18,862 nt of DNA, from positions 1 through 18,862 of the forward strand of contig NMQN01000912.1 of assembly GCA_003575245.1 (NCBI GenBank), written 5' to 3'. Origin of the DNA: Candidatus Atribacteria bacterium 1244-E10-H5-B2. GTDB taxonomy: Bacteria; Atribacterota; JS1; SB-45; 34-128. Numbering within the stretch: the stretch's first letter is position 1; each line of letters starts with the position of its first letter. Positions 6,623 to 14,987 of this stretch are shown here, piece by piece. The notes beneath the pieces are model-generated. The model did no database searches and was not told the origin of the DNA. It saw only the letters and a program-made list of their open reading frames with translations. The position numbers and the translations under genes were made by a program.

Positions 6623-7648
6623 ATGAAAGCTTTAGTCAAATACGGAAAAGGTGAAAATGATATAGAATTAAGAGAAATTTCCGAACCCATTCCTCAAGCA
6701 AATGAAGTAAAAGTTAAAGTGAAGGCTACGGGAATCTGTGGAACTGACCTTTATGGTTATTCAGCCCTAAAACCTCCGGTGGTATTAGGACACGAAACTG
6801 CCGGGGTTGTGGTAGAAGTAGGGGAAGAAGTAAAAAATATAAAAGTAGGAGATAGGGTTACTACTGAAACTACTGCCTATATCTGTGGTCAATGTAAATT
6901 TTGTCAGAGCAAAAATTATAATTTATGTATTTATCGTAAAGGGTTAGGATCCGCTGTTAACGGGGCTTTTGCTGAATATTTTGTGATAAGAAAAGAAAGC
7001 ATCCACCAAATTCCTCCTCATATTGATTTTAATTCTGCTTCTCTTTTTGAACCTTTATCTTGCGCTACCCATGCAGTAATAGAACAAGCTAATTTGTTAT
7101 CCCATGAAACAGTTTTGGTATTAGGACCGGGACCTCTTGGGTTATTAACTGCTCAAATTGCTAAGTCTTTAGGAGCAAGAGTAATTATTTGTGGAATTGA
7201 AGGTGATGAAAAAAGGTTATCTATAGCAAAAAGAATTGGAATTAATCAAATTTTTAATATAAAAAAGAAGGATATTAAAAATTATTTGTCGAAATTAACA
7301 GTAGGGTATGGTGTAGATGTGGTTTTTGAATGTTCCGGTTCTGTTGAAGCTGTGAAGTATGGATTAAATTTTATAAGGAAAGGGGGTAGATATATTCAGG
7401 AAGGAATTATCCACCAACCGATTCAACTTAGATTTGATCAAATCTTATTTGACAAAGAGCTGAGTATTATTGGTTCTCGTACTCAGAAACCCTCTTCCTG
7501 GGATAAGGCAATAAATCTGGCAAACGAAGGGAAGGTAAATTTAAAAGAATTGGTTAGCGATGTACTTCCCTTAAGTAATTGGAAAGAAGGTTTCAGGCGA
7601 GCAAAGAAAAAAAATTCTATTAAAATAGTTCTTCAGCCAGATAGGTAA
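6623..7648 (+). CDS. Second zinc-dependent medium-chain dehydrogenase
   Basis: The 341-residue enzyme shares the domain plan of the previous dehydrogenase but is clearly diverged. It has ICGTD (catalytic cysteine), LGHETAGVVVEVG (zinc histidine and glutamate), a structural-zinc knuckle C-2-C-2-C-7-C (ICGQCKFCQSKNYNLC), and a Rossmann motif LGPGPLGLLTAQ. After the second strand it carries ICGIEGDEKR rather than a lone acidic residue. This G-x-x-x-D pattern occurs in some sorbitol/threonine-dehydrogenase relatives, and cofactor preference is uncertain. The ribosome site AGGGAG lies just before the ATG. A 257-base repeat-filled gap separates it from the preceding gene, so it may be transcribed separately. 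The substrate is probably a polyol or sugar-derived alcohol, but this is not provable from sequence. Confidence 0.9.
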   Translation: MKALVKYGKGENDIELREISEPIPQANEVKVKVKATGICGTDLYGYSALKPPVVLGHETAGVVVEVGEEVKNIKVGDRVTTETTAYICGQCKFCQSKNYNLCIYRKGLGSAVNGAFAEYFVIRKESIHQIPPHIDFNSASLFEPLSCATHAVIEQANLLSHETVLVLGPGPLGLLTAQIAKSLGARVIICGIEGDEKRLSIAKRIGINQIFNIKKKDIKNYLSKLTVGYGVDVVFECSGSVEAVKYGLNFIRKGGRYIQEGIIHQPIQLRFDQILFDKELSIIGSRTQKPSSWDKAINLANEGKVNLKELVSDVLPLSNWKEGFRRAKKKNSIKIVLQPDR

Positions 7649-8060
7649 TATTAGAAAAAATTTCAGGTAAAATTTCAACAACCTGATAGATTGCGAGATT
7701 ATTGGTTAGTATCACTTTTTCATTTGGTCGTTAGTGAATAGTAATAAAGCGAAAAACAAAAAGCGCAAAACTTAAAGCCATAGCTCAAAATTTAAAATTT
7801 AAATATATTGTTTTATATATTGATTTTCATCTTTCTTCTCCCGCATGTTATATAACAAAGATGAAAAGATAAAGAAGTAAAAACAAAACTTAAAATTTAG
7901 TATTGAGAGAAAAAAGTTTTGAGTTTTGAATTATGGTTTTTCGCTACATAATGGTAACTAAAAATTGTATTTAAAATTAACGACTACTTCACTAACAATT
8001 AATTAGGGCTTACGGAAAAAGGAAATTCCTATACAATATAATTAGAAAGGAGAAGAGAAA
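7649..8060. other. Repeat-filled gap before the thioesterase operon
   Basis: These 412 bases contain no supported gene. Nearly two thirds is the inverted-repeat element at 7730-7996. The right end holds the ribosome site of the thioesterase gene (GGAG at about 8049-8052). A TATAAT at 8037-8042 is too near the start codon to be an easy promoter call. Confidence 0.7.
7730..7996. repeat. MITE-like inverted-repeat element, copy B
   Basis: Outer arms are GTTAGTGAATAGT (7730-7742) and the inverse of GTTAGTGAAGTAGT (7983-7996). Inner arms are AGCGAAAAAC (7748-7757) and GTTTTTCGCT (7936-7945). Further imperfect pairing continues inward, including TTTTCATCTTT against AAGATGAAAAG near 7826-7868. The right inner arm is 34/35 identical, in inverted orientation, to the left arm of copy A at 192-226. 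The element has no coding capacity. Confidence 0.72.
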
Positions 8061-8477
8061 ATGATAGAATTTAATCTTGAAAAAGGTTTAAAAGGAATAA
8101 CTCAAACAGCGGTGAATGAGGAAAATTCAGCGGAGAGATTTGCCAAACCTATGCCACCTGCCCTTGCCACTCCTATATTAGTTTCTTTAATGGATTTAGC
8201 TGCCATAAATGCGGTGAAAAATAATCTTCCGGAAGGTTACATTTCAGTAGCTAGCAAAATATCGATTACCCATTTAGCTGCTACTCCTTTGGGTATGACT
8301 GTTACTGCCGATGCGACTTTAACTGATATTTTCCAAAATCGATTAACCTTCCAGGTAAACGCTTTTGATGAAGTGGAGAAGGTAGGGGAAGGGACTGTAG
8401 AAAGATATATTATAGACCTAGGGAAATTTACCAAGAAAATGCAGGAAAGAAAAAAACCACGAGAGGTTGATTTTTAA
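8061..8477 (+). CDS. FlK-like hotdog-fold acyl-CoA thioesterase
   Basis: The 138-residue protein matches the fluoroacetyl-CoA-thioesterase-like branch of the hotdog superfamily. Key parts are ALATPILVSLMDLAA, then SITHLAATPLGMTVT, then GEGTVERYIIDLGKF. Thr37, Asp45 and His71 fall at the same spacing (8 and 26 residues) as the Thr-Glu-His triad of FlK (Thr42, Glu50, His76), so the central acid is Asp instead of Glu. Family members hydrolyse short acyl-CoA thioesters. Fluoroacetate resistance should not be assumed, because many relatives occur in organisms with no such chemistry. The start has a strong GGAGAAG site. The next gene begins immediately after the stop codon, so the two are almost certainly co-transcribed. 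Confidence 0.85.
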   Translation: MIEFNLEKGLKGITQTAVNEENSAERFAKPMPPALATPILVSLMDLAAINAVKNNLPEGYISVASKISITHLAATPLGMTVTADATLTDIFQNRLTFQVNAFDEVEKVGEGTVERYIIDLGKFTKKMQERKKPREVDF

Positions 8478-8999
8478 TTGATTAAAAAAGCTTTATTAAT
8501 AATCGATATGCTTAACGATTTTATCAGGGAAGATGGAAAATTATATATAGGAGACGGTGGAGGAAAAATTATTTCACCCATTAAAAAGGAACTGGAGAGA
8601 TTCAGGAGAGAAAAAAACACTGTATTCTATATCTGTGATTGTCATCGGTCAAATGATAAAGAATTTAATCTTTTTCCTCCACACTGCCTTTCCGGGACAG
8701 AGGGAGCAAATATAATCGAAGAATTAAAACCATCGAAAAATGATTTTATAATCCACAAAAGAAGATACAGCGGATTTTTTCAGACCGATTTAGATATTTC
8801 TTTAAGAGAAGAAGGGATTATAGGATTAGAGTTGGTGGGAGTATGTACTAATATTTGTGTTTTATACACTGCTGTAAGTGCCAGGATGTTAAATTATAAA
8901 GTTACAGTTTTAAAAGATGCTGTGGCTTCCTTTGATCAACTAGCCCATAATTTTGCTTTAAAACAGATGAAAGATGTTTTAGGCGTTGAAATTAGATAA
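8478..8999 (+). CDS. Isochorismatase-family cysteine hydrolase, nicotinamidase-like
   Basis: The 173-residue protein has the complete catalytic set of the family: Asp10 (LIIDMLNDF), Lys94 (IIHKRRYSGF) and Cys127 (GVCTNICV). It also has the metal-site pattern typical of nicotinamidases, Asp54 and His56 in CDCHRSND and His69 in FPPHCLSGTEGA. Nicotinamidase deamidates nicotinamide to nicotinate for NAD salvage, which would complement the nadA-nadB pathway at the other end of the window. Other amidases of the family share much of this pattern, so the substrate is likely but not certain. It starts with TTG at 8478, directly abutting the upstream TAA, with GAGAGGT as ribosome site inside the thioesterase end. 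This implies translational coupling. Confidence 0.85.
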   Translation: MIKKALLIIDMLNDFIREDGKLYIGDGGGKIISPIKKELERFRREKNTVFYICDCHRSNDKEFNLFPPHCLSGTEGANIIEELKPSKNDFIIHKRRYSGFFQTDLDISLREEGIIGLELVGVCTNICVLYTAVSARMLNYKVTVLKDAVASFDQLAHNFALKQMKDVLGVEIR

Positions 9000-9074
9000 T
9001 ATAATTCTATCTTGGCAGGGTAAACTACAGCAGGAATCAAATGGCCTAGTAGATATGGATTGGAGTTAGAAGTA

Positions 9075-9980
9075 GTGGCAATAGAAAAATTAAAAGTAGG
9101 ATTAGCTTTAGGAGGAGGTGGAGCCCGAGGCCTCGCCCACATAGGAGTGTTAAAAGTTTTAGAAAGAGAAAATATCCCCATTGACTTAATTACCGGTACC
9201 TCAATGGGGGCTATTATTGGAGCAGTATATGCTCTAAAAAAAGATATTTCTGCTATAGAAAAAATTACCGAGAAATATTCTAAAATTAGTTAATTTAATA
9301 TAGACTTGTCTTTTAGCGAAAAAGAAAGAAAAGATAAGCCCTTCTTTTTAAAAAAAATGTCTGATTTCTTGAAAAAAGGTTATATTCTCAATCTTGAACT
9401 CACAAGAAAATATATGAATGATGGGGAAGGATCAAGAAAGGTTATTGAGGAATTAGTGAATAACAAAATCTTCGAAGACACCCAGATTCCCTTTGCTGTA
9501 GTGGCTGCGGATTTAGTAAAGGGAGAAAAAGTGATTATAAGAAGAGGAAAATTGTTTGATGCACTTTTTGCGAGCGCTTCTATTCCGGGAATGTTTCCTC
9601 CTGTAATATTAGATAAGAAAATCTTAGTTGATGGAGGGATAGTCGATGTAGTTCCAATTGAGGTAGCTCAATCTTTAGGGGCAAATTTCGTTATTGCGGT
9701 TAGTGTGAGCCAAACTATTAAAAGGAGGGCTGAATTTAGTAACGCCGTAGAAATTCTTTTTCGGTCTGATTCTGTTACATCTGCCGAATTAAGAAAATTA
9801 CAACTATCTTTTGCTGATGTAGTAATTACCCCTAAAGTAGGACGTTTTCACTGGTCTGATTTCTCTAAACCCGAACAATGTGTTCGAGAAGGAGAAATAG
9901 CTGCTCAAAATGCTATTTTAGAATTAAAGAAAAAATTGAAGAAAGTAAAACCCAGCTGGTGGAAAAGATTATTTTACTGA
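9075..9980 (+). pseudogene. Patatin-like phospholipase gene interrupted by an in-frame TAA
   Basis: The two halves read in the same frame and together make one bacterial patatin/RssA-type lipid acyl hydrolase of about 300 residues. The first half has the oxyanion loop GGGGARG and the nucleophile motif GTSMG. The second half has FASASIPGMFPPV and the catalytic aspartate in DGGIVDVVPI. A TAA at 9291-9293 separates them. The reading continues FNIDLSFSEKE without a shift, so one base substitution explains the break. The second half has no ribosome site of its own at its TTG (9306). The GTG at 9075 is chosen because GGAG lies nine bases before it. Either the gene is dead, the TAA is an assembly error, or the stop is read through. 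Its 3' end overlaps the convergent FmdB gene by 12 bases. Confidence 0.85.
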
Positions 9981-10277
9981 AGCTTCCTTATCTTTCTTTT
10001 CTTTGATATTGGAGTCTGGTTTTTTGGAAGTTTCTTTCTTTTCTTGCCCTTCTGTTGAGGAAGCGGCTAATCTTTCCCTTTCCGACTTATAACTACTATT
10101 TCGATTATCTGTACTATAATATCCACTGCCCTTTAATATGAAGTTTCCATTTTTGCTTATTAATCTATAGACTTCTCCGTCACAGCTTTTGCATTTTTCA
10201 ATGGGATCTGTTGTAATGGATTGGAATTTTTCAAAAGTATTCCCACATTTTTTACATTTATATTCATATGTTGGCAT
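9969..10277 (-). CDS. FmdB-family zinc-ribbon regulatory protein
   Basis: The N-terminal 45 residues form the FmdB putative zinc ribbon: [19 protein letters not shown] with a first CxxC, then [15 protein letters not shown] with a second CxxC. Residues 46-60 are the short conserved extension ending near GSGYYSTDN. The last 40 residues are a low-complexity Lys/Glu/Ser tail, common in the family and probably disordered. FmdB was named for a proposed regulator near formamidase genes. Its real role is unknown, and small single-ribbon proteins like this may bind nucleic acid or protein. The ATG at 10277 has AGAAGGG nine bases upstream. A TTG two codons earlier is disfavoured. A good promoter precedes it (10312-10339), so it is probably monocistronic. 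Confidence 0.9.
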   Translation of the reverse strand: MPTYEYKCKKCGNTFEKFQSITTDPIEKCKSCDGEVYRLISKNGNFILKGSGYYSTDNRNSSYKSERERLAASSTEGQEKKETSKKPDSNIKEKKDKEASVK

Positions 10278-10311
10278 AATCAAATTTCCCTTCTAAAACA
10301 TCTAACTGTAT

Positions 10312-10339
10312 ATTTTAAACAAATTTACATTTTTGTCAA
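10312..10339 (-). promoter_or_regulatory. Sigma-70-type promoter for the zinc-ribbon gene
   Basis: Reading leftward, a perfect TTGACA (10339 to 10334) is followed after 16 bases by TAAAAT (10317 to 10312). Transcription would start near 10305, about 28 bases before the ATG, leaving room for the AGAAGGG ribosome site. Confidence 0.6.
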
Positions 10340-10609
10340 GATTTTCTTCCGCTTGTTCCGCATTCTTGCGAAAGCAGGCAACAGGAATCTATTTCCTTTA
10401 CGTTATTATGACTAAACAATCTTTTATTTTTTTGACCGTCAGAAAAAGAGAAAGAAAGTAAGGGGCAGAAGAATTATTAAAAAAGTATTATTACAAAAAA
10501 GGATTTCTAAAAATTATGTAGAATATTAATCATAAGATTATCTTTTAAAAAACATTTTTGTTCTATTTAAGGAATCTTTACTCAAAGAATTTACTATAAA
10601 GGCAAGTAG

Positions 10610-10615
10610 TATAAT
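10610..10615 (+). promoter_or_regulatory. Possible -10 box of the DUF3352-like gene
   Basis: A perfect TATAAT lies 33 bases before the ATG at 10648. The best upstream match (TTTACT at 10590-10595) is only 14 bases away, shorter than usual, so the promoter is tentative. Confidence 0.35.
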
Positions 10616-10647
10616 CTAATAAAATAAATCAAAAAGGAGAAATGATT

Positions 10648-12307
10648 ATGAGTAACAAATTTAAAGTCATTGGTCTAATTGTAACTGTATTCTTATTGTT
10701 CGCTTTTTTATTTAATTTTGCCTACGGGAATCCTTTATTAGGGGTAATTCCAGAAAAGGTTATCGGGGTTTTGGAAATAAAAGATGTAGAATTAATAAAA
10801 AGTCTGTCTGAATTAGATATAGCGAGCTTTGCGCCAGAAGGAGAAGAGGGAAGCGGAATACAAGATCATAGAATGACCAGAGAAGAGATAAAAGAAGAAC
10901 TGGGATTTGATGTCTTGGATCCGTTATTTTTAGAGAACATCTTTTCCGGTGGTGCAGTCCTCTCTTGTTTGGGTGTTTCTATAGGAGGAGTCCCCGAAGT
11001 ATTAATTGTCCTATCTCCTTCTGATAGTCGTGCTTTTATTAAATTTGTGGGGGCAATAGAGGCGAAAAAGGATTTAAAAGAAGAAGTATCAAATTATAAA
11101 AGGCATTGACATAGTGAATATAATTCTTCCTGAAGATGCAGACTTAGAGCCTCTAAAGTCCATTTCTTACGCTTTTTTAGGGGATACTTTAGTTATTGGA
11201 GGGAATTTGTCACCGGTTAAAAAAGCTATAGAGGTATTTCAGGGAGAGAGCAATTCTCTTCTTGAAAATTCAGAATACAAAGAACAAAAAGTAAAAACCG
11301 AAAAGAAAGTAGAACCTTCAAGTTTCTTTTTCTGTTTGTTTGGCCAAGAACTCTATCAAGTTTTAGATGAATTAATTGAAGTGGTTGAGGAAGAAGAATT
11401 AGCTAAAACTTTAAAGGATTCTCGGGATTCTTTAGAGGATATGGGCACTATAAGTGGAGTGGGCGGTTATCAAGAGAAACAGTTTAAAGCCTATATGATT
11501 GCTCAAATGGCGGAAAAATATGTAGATGTACTTAAAGAAACAGATATAAGTAATTTACAGTCACCCTCTATGTTTCCTAAAAATACATTCTTCTATCTTG
11601 GTGGTATATTGCCCCTTACCTGGGAAGAGATTAAGGAAGATTACATAAGTGAGGATCTTCGACTTGATTTAGAAAAAAATGTTAAACAAATTCAGGAAAA
11701 AAGTGGAGTTGACATCGAAAAAACTGTTTATTCCTGGCCGGCAAAAGAATTTAGTTTAGGGCTTTTTGATATTTCCGCAATTTTCCCTAAAGTGGGGTTA
11801 ATAGCCGGATATTCTTCAGAAGAAAAACTTATTCAGAATCTTTATCCTGTATTAGAAAACTTTGCTCCTATAATGGGTGGGACATTAGCGGACAATCAAT
11901 ATGGGGGAATAAATTACAAAAGTCTATCTAACCCAATGTTCCCCTTGGGATATGGAATTGTAGGGGATAGATTTGTCTTGTCCAGTGGAATAGCAAATAT
12001 TATAGATGCTCAAAAAGGAGATATGGCCACTTTGGATAAACTGGAAGCCATAAAATATATGCTTTCTTTTCCTAAGGTTTTTTCTCTATTGTATATAGAT
12101 ATGAATTCTGTATCAGAAATTGTAGGAAGGTTTATGCAAATGGCAGTACAAGAGATACCAGAAGGAGCAGAAGAGACCGAAGGGGCAAGGAAAAAAGAAT
12201 CTTTAGATGTCATATTAGAAGGATTAAGCAGTCTTGAAAATATTTTATTCTGGGCAGGCCTTAAAGAGGATTATTCCTATGCCTGGTTAGAGGTTAAATA
12301 TAAATAA
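10648..12307 (+). pseudogene. DUF3352-like exported protein gene with a one-base frameshift
   Basis: Two frames join into one protein of about 552 residues. It starts at the ATG at 10648 (AAAGGAG eight bases upstream; the ATG at 10642 is too close to that site). Residues 1-26 are a signal peptide or anchor (KFKVIGLIVTVFLLFAFLF, then AYG). The rest alternates acidic helices with strands such as ISYAFLGDTLVIGG and YGIVGDRFVLSSG, and it resembles the DUF3352 family of unknown function. The first frame stops at TGA 11107-11109. The second frame continues from about 11102. Removing one A from the AAAA run at 11098-11101 joins them as NYKGIDIV. No ribosome site supports a separate second gene. This may be a real mutation or a homopolymer error. 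Family assignment is moderate, the frameshift itself is clear. Confidence 0.7.
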
Positions 12308-12581
12308 GGAAATAGAAATAGGGCATGAAACATCCTGGATTTTAAAAAATTTGAATTTATAAAATATGTGTGGTAATGTGTAATAGTTATATATTTAAAA
12401 ATATTTTATTTAAATAGAGAATTAAAAAGTTGAAAAAGGCAAACTATCCGAAAGGACAGGGCGCAAAGTTATGGGTCTTAAGCATTTTATGCTATGATTG
12501 CCAAACTGCCAACTTTTATTTTTTTGGAATATTTAATCAAACTTAAGAATTATTATTTATTTGTATTAGGAGATGAACCAA
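12308..12581. promoter_or_regulatory. Leader region of the c-di-GMP signalling gene
   Basis: A possible promoter, TTGAAT at 12351-12356 and TAATGT at 12374-12379 with 17-base spacing, would start transcription near 12386. The riboswitch at 12438-12510 follows, then a T-rich run and the ribosome site AGGAG at 12568-12572. The promoter match is modest. Confidence 0.4.
12438..12510 (+). ncRNA. c-di-GMP-I (GEMM-I) riboswitch
   Basis: The GEMM-I signature is visible. P1 is GGCA (12438-12441) with TGCC (12507-12510). A TCC-GAAA-GGA tetraloop hairpin (12447-12456) follows, then GCGCAAAG (12461-12468), ATGGGTC, an AGCAT/ATGCT hairpin (12481-12493), and ATGATTGCC before the closing strand. This closely follows the consensus GGCAAAC...GAAA...ACGCAAAG...GGGUC...GCC...UGCC. 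The outer flanks AAAAGTT (12425-12431) and AACTTTT (12511-12517) extend P1 and run directly into ATTTTTTT (12518-12525). The closing stem plus U-run could therefore act as a terminator. The gene behind it makes and breaks c-di-GMP. Confidence 0.92.
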
Positions 12582-14987
12582 ATGAGAGATAGAGATAAAG
12601 AGCAGTTGCTAAATGAATTGATTGATTTACGTAAAAAGATTGCTGAATTAGAAAATGTAAAAATAAATCACAAACAGGCAGAGAAGCAATTAATAAAATA
12701 TGAAGAGCTGTACAAGTTAATAGCTGAAAATACAAGTGATGTAATTACTTTACACGATTTTAATTTACAAGCAACATTTACTTATATTAGTCCTTCGATT
12801 AAAGATATTAGTGGATATGAACCCGAAGACTTAATCGGTAAATCTCCTTTTGAATTTATTCATCCTGATGATAAAAAGGGATTGTTTTCAATATTATTAA
12901 ATTATGTCAATGCTAAAGCAAAAAAGCTCTTTGCTGGAAAAGAATCCTCCATAACTGAGAGAATTGAATATCGTTTTAAAGATAAAGAGGGAGATTGGCA
13001 CTATTTTCAAGGTACCGGAAATATTGTAGGAAATCGGTTGCTTTTTATCACTAGAGATATCACCAAATACCAGAAGATGCTGGAGAAATTAAAAGAGAGT
13101 GAAGAAAAATATCGTAGTCTCTTTGAAAATATGCCTGGAATCTACTATCGTGCAGATACAGAAGGAAATATTATAATGACAAATCCAGCTGGAGCTAAAA
13201 TGCTGGGTTATGATTCTCCTGAAGATATCATAGGGAAAAATCTTGCTAAAGATTTATATTCTATCCCAGAAGACAGAAAAAAGTTTTTAAAAGAATTAAA
13301 AAAGAGAAAGGGAAACGTCAAAGATTATGAGGTAAACCTAAAAAAGAAAGATGGTACCCCAATTACAATATCTACTTCTAGCCATTTTTATTATGATGAA
13401 GAAGGGCACCTTGATGGGATAGAAGGTATCTTAGTGGATATCAACGAACGCAAGCAAGATGAGAAACTACAACAAGTTCTTTACAACATCTCCAAGGCTG
13501 CCAATTCCCCCATTAATCTTGACCACCTTTATAAAATTATTCATAAAGAACTGGGAACCATCATCGATACCGCCAACTTTTATATCGCTTTAGTTGATGA
13601 AAAAGAAGATAAGATTTACTTTCCCTACCATGTCGATGAGAAAGATGATGATTTCCCTATTTTAAACTTTAGCACTTCCAATACCATCACTGCTTATGTT
13701 ATAAAAACAGGAAAACCTCTGCTTAATGATAATAGTCAATATGAGGAAATGGTAACTCAGGGAATATTAACCGCTATGGGTACTATTTCCGATGAATCCA
13801 TCTGGTTAGGAGCCCCCCTACAAATAGAGGGCAAAACCATTGGGGCTATGGTGGTCCAGAGCTACACCAACCCCAACCTTTATTCTGAAAGCGACATCAA
13901 GCTTATGGAATTCGTCTCCTCCCAGGTAGCTACTGCTATCGAGCGTAAAAGCTCTGAAGAGAAAATCAAACACCTAAGCTTCCATGATGCTCTAACAGGC
14001 CTTTACAATCGGGCTTACTTCGAAGAAGAACTGGAAAGGTATAATTTCCCCCGTTACTACCCTCTGAGTATAGTAATGCTCGATATCAATGGGCTGAAAG
14101 TTATAAATGATACCTTTGGTCATTCCGAGGGAGACCGACTGTTACAACACCTCTCCCAGGTGCTTACTTCCGTCTCCCGCCAGGGGGACATCCTGGCCCG
14201 TATCGGAGGAGATGAGTTTGCCATTCTTCTGCCTTCTACCACCTCCGAACAAACCCATAGTTTCTGTGAGAGGATCAAGAAGGCTTGCCAGCAAGATAAG
14301 ATAGAGCCCATCTACTTAAGACTGAATATCTCTTTAGGTCATGCCACTCAGGAAGGAGAATATAAAGATATAAACTCTCTCTTTAAAGTAGCTGACCGCA
14401 AGATGTATCAGGATAAAGTCTTCAGTGCAAAAAGTAGAGAAAAACATTTCTTAGAGGCCTTCCGCATCATTCTGGCCGAACGGGACCCCCATACCGAAGA
14501 CCATGCCCAGAGACTCCAGGAGTTAGCCCTTTCTTTAGGTGAAAGGGTAGGACTTACCGAATACCAGTTAGGGAACTTAAAACTATTAGCATTACTTCAC
14601 GATATCGGTAAGATCGGGATTCCGGATAGCATCTTGTTTAAGGCCTATATCCTAACTCCCTCAGAGTGGAAGAAGATGAAAGAACACCCTCAAATAGGCT
14701 ACCGTATGGCCAAGAATATCCCTGATTTTGCCCCTATTGCCCGGGAGATCCTTTATCACCATGAACACTGGGATGGTTCTGGATATCCGGAAGGTTTAAA
14801 GAAAGAAGAGATCCCCCTACTTTCTCGAATCATCTCTATTGTCGATGCCTATGATGTGATGCAGTCTCGTCGCCCTTACAAGGGAGCAGTAAGTAAGACC
14901 AAGGCCTTAAAGGAGATCAAAATGTATGCTGGTACCCAGTTTGACCCTCAGCTGGTGGAGATATTCTTGAAGATAGTAAAAACCTGA
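12582..14987 (+). CDS. PAS-PAS-GAF-GGDEF-HD-GYP c-di-GMP signalling protein
   Basis: The 801-residue protein has no membrane segment. Domains in order are a short coiled coil (about 1-40), PAS (about 45-165, FEFIHPDDKK), PAS (about 170-290, ending in the DINERKQ linker), GAF (about 300-450), GGDEF (about 460-615) and HD-GYP (about 625-800). The diguanylate cyclase motif is intact (RIGGDEF, residues 542-546), as is the inhibitory I-site RQGD five residues ahead (533-536). The phosphodiesterase half has HD at 673-674 in LLHDIGKIGIPD and HHEHWDGSGYP at 726-736, also intact. Both synthesis and hydrolysis of c-di-GMP are therefore possible, probably switched by PAS/GAF input. I chose the ATG at 12582, nine bases after AGGAG. 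GC content rises sharply from about 13450 onward. A c-di-GMP-I riboswitch lies in its leader. Confidence 0.95.
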   Translation: MRDRDKEQLLNELIDLRKKIAELENVKINHKQAEKQLIKYEELYKLIAENTSDVITLHDFNLQATFTYISPSIKDISGYEPEDLIGKSPFEFIHPDDKKGLFSILLNYVNAKAKKLFAGKESSITERIEYRFKDKEGDWHYFQGTGNIVGNRLLFITRDITKYQKMLEKLKESEEKYRSLFENMPGIYYRADTEGNIIMTNPAGAKMLGYDSPEDIIGKNLAKDLYSIPEDRKKFLKELKKRKGNVKDYEVNLKKKDGTPITISTSSHFYYDEEGHLDGIEGILVDINERKQDEKLQQVLYNISKAANSPINLDHLYKIIHKELGTIIDTANFYIALVDEKEDKIYFPYHVDEKDDDFPILNFSTSNTITAYVIKTGKPLLNDNSQYEEMVTQGILTAMGTISDESIWLGAPLQIEGKTIGAMVVQSYTNPNLYSESDIKLMEFVSSQVATAIERKSSEEKIKHLSFHDALTGLYNRAYFEEELERYNFPRYYPLSIVMLDINGLKVINDTFGHSEGDRLLQHLSQVLTSVSRQGDILARIGGDEFAILLPSTTSEQTHSFCERIKKACQQDKIEPIYLRLNISLGHATQEGEYKDINSLFKVADRKMYQDKVFSAKSREKHFLEAFRIILAERDPHTEDHAQRLQELALSLGERVGLTEYQLGNLKLLALLHDIGKIGIPDSILFKAYILTPSEWKKMKEHPQIGYRMAKNIPDFAPIAREILYHHEHWDGSGYPEGLKKEEIPLLSRIISIVDAYDVMQSRRPYKGAVSKTKALKEIKMYAGTQFDPQLVEIFLKIVKT

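Larger units (their letters stand above)
10278..10647. other. Divergent intergenic stretch between fmdB-like and DUF3352-like genes
   Basis: No ORF is supported in these 370 bases. The left side holds the leftward promoter of the zinc-ribbon gene. A hairpin-like CTTGC-GAAA-GCAGG string near 10364-10377, followed by AGGAATCT, resembles the widespread GCGAAAGCAGGAATC dispersed repeat. The right end has a possible rightward TATAAT box and a strong ribosome site. The AT-rich middle shows nothing recognisable. Confidence 0.6.

Noticed and set aside
5304..7648. Recent tandem duplication of the dehydrogenase genes
   Set aside because: The two proteins share the fold and zinc motifs but differ through most of their length, including the cofactor loop. 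They are distinct family members rather than a recent copy.
8037..8042. TATAAT box before the thioesterase gene
   Set aside because: Transcription would begin about 12 bases before the ATG, within or after the ribosome site, and no -35 box is in place.
8061..8477. Calling the thioesterase a fluoroacetate-resistance gene
   Set aside because: FlK-like proteins are widespread without fluoroacetate chemistry, and no fluorinase or related gene is present.
11095..11110. Programmed ribosomal frameshifting in the DUF3352-like gene
   Set aside because: Joining the frames needs a +1 shift at AAAAGG. There is no recognised +1 signal such as a slow stop codon with an upstream Shine-Dalgarno site, so mutation or homopolymer error is simpler.
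14107..14311. Additional frames on both strands inside the GGDEF region
   Set aside because: They are out-of-frame shadows created by the higher GC content of this part of the signalling gene.
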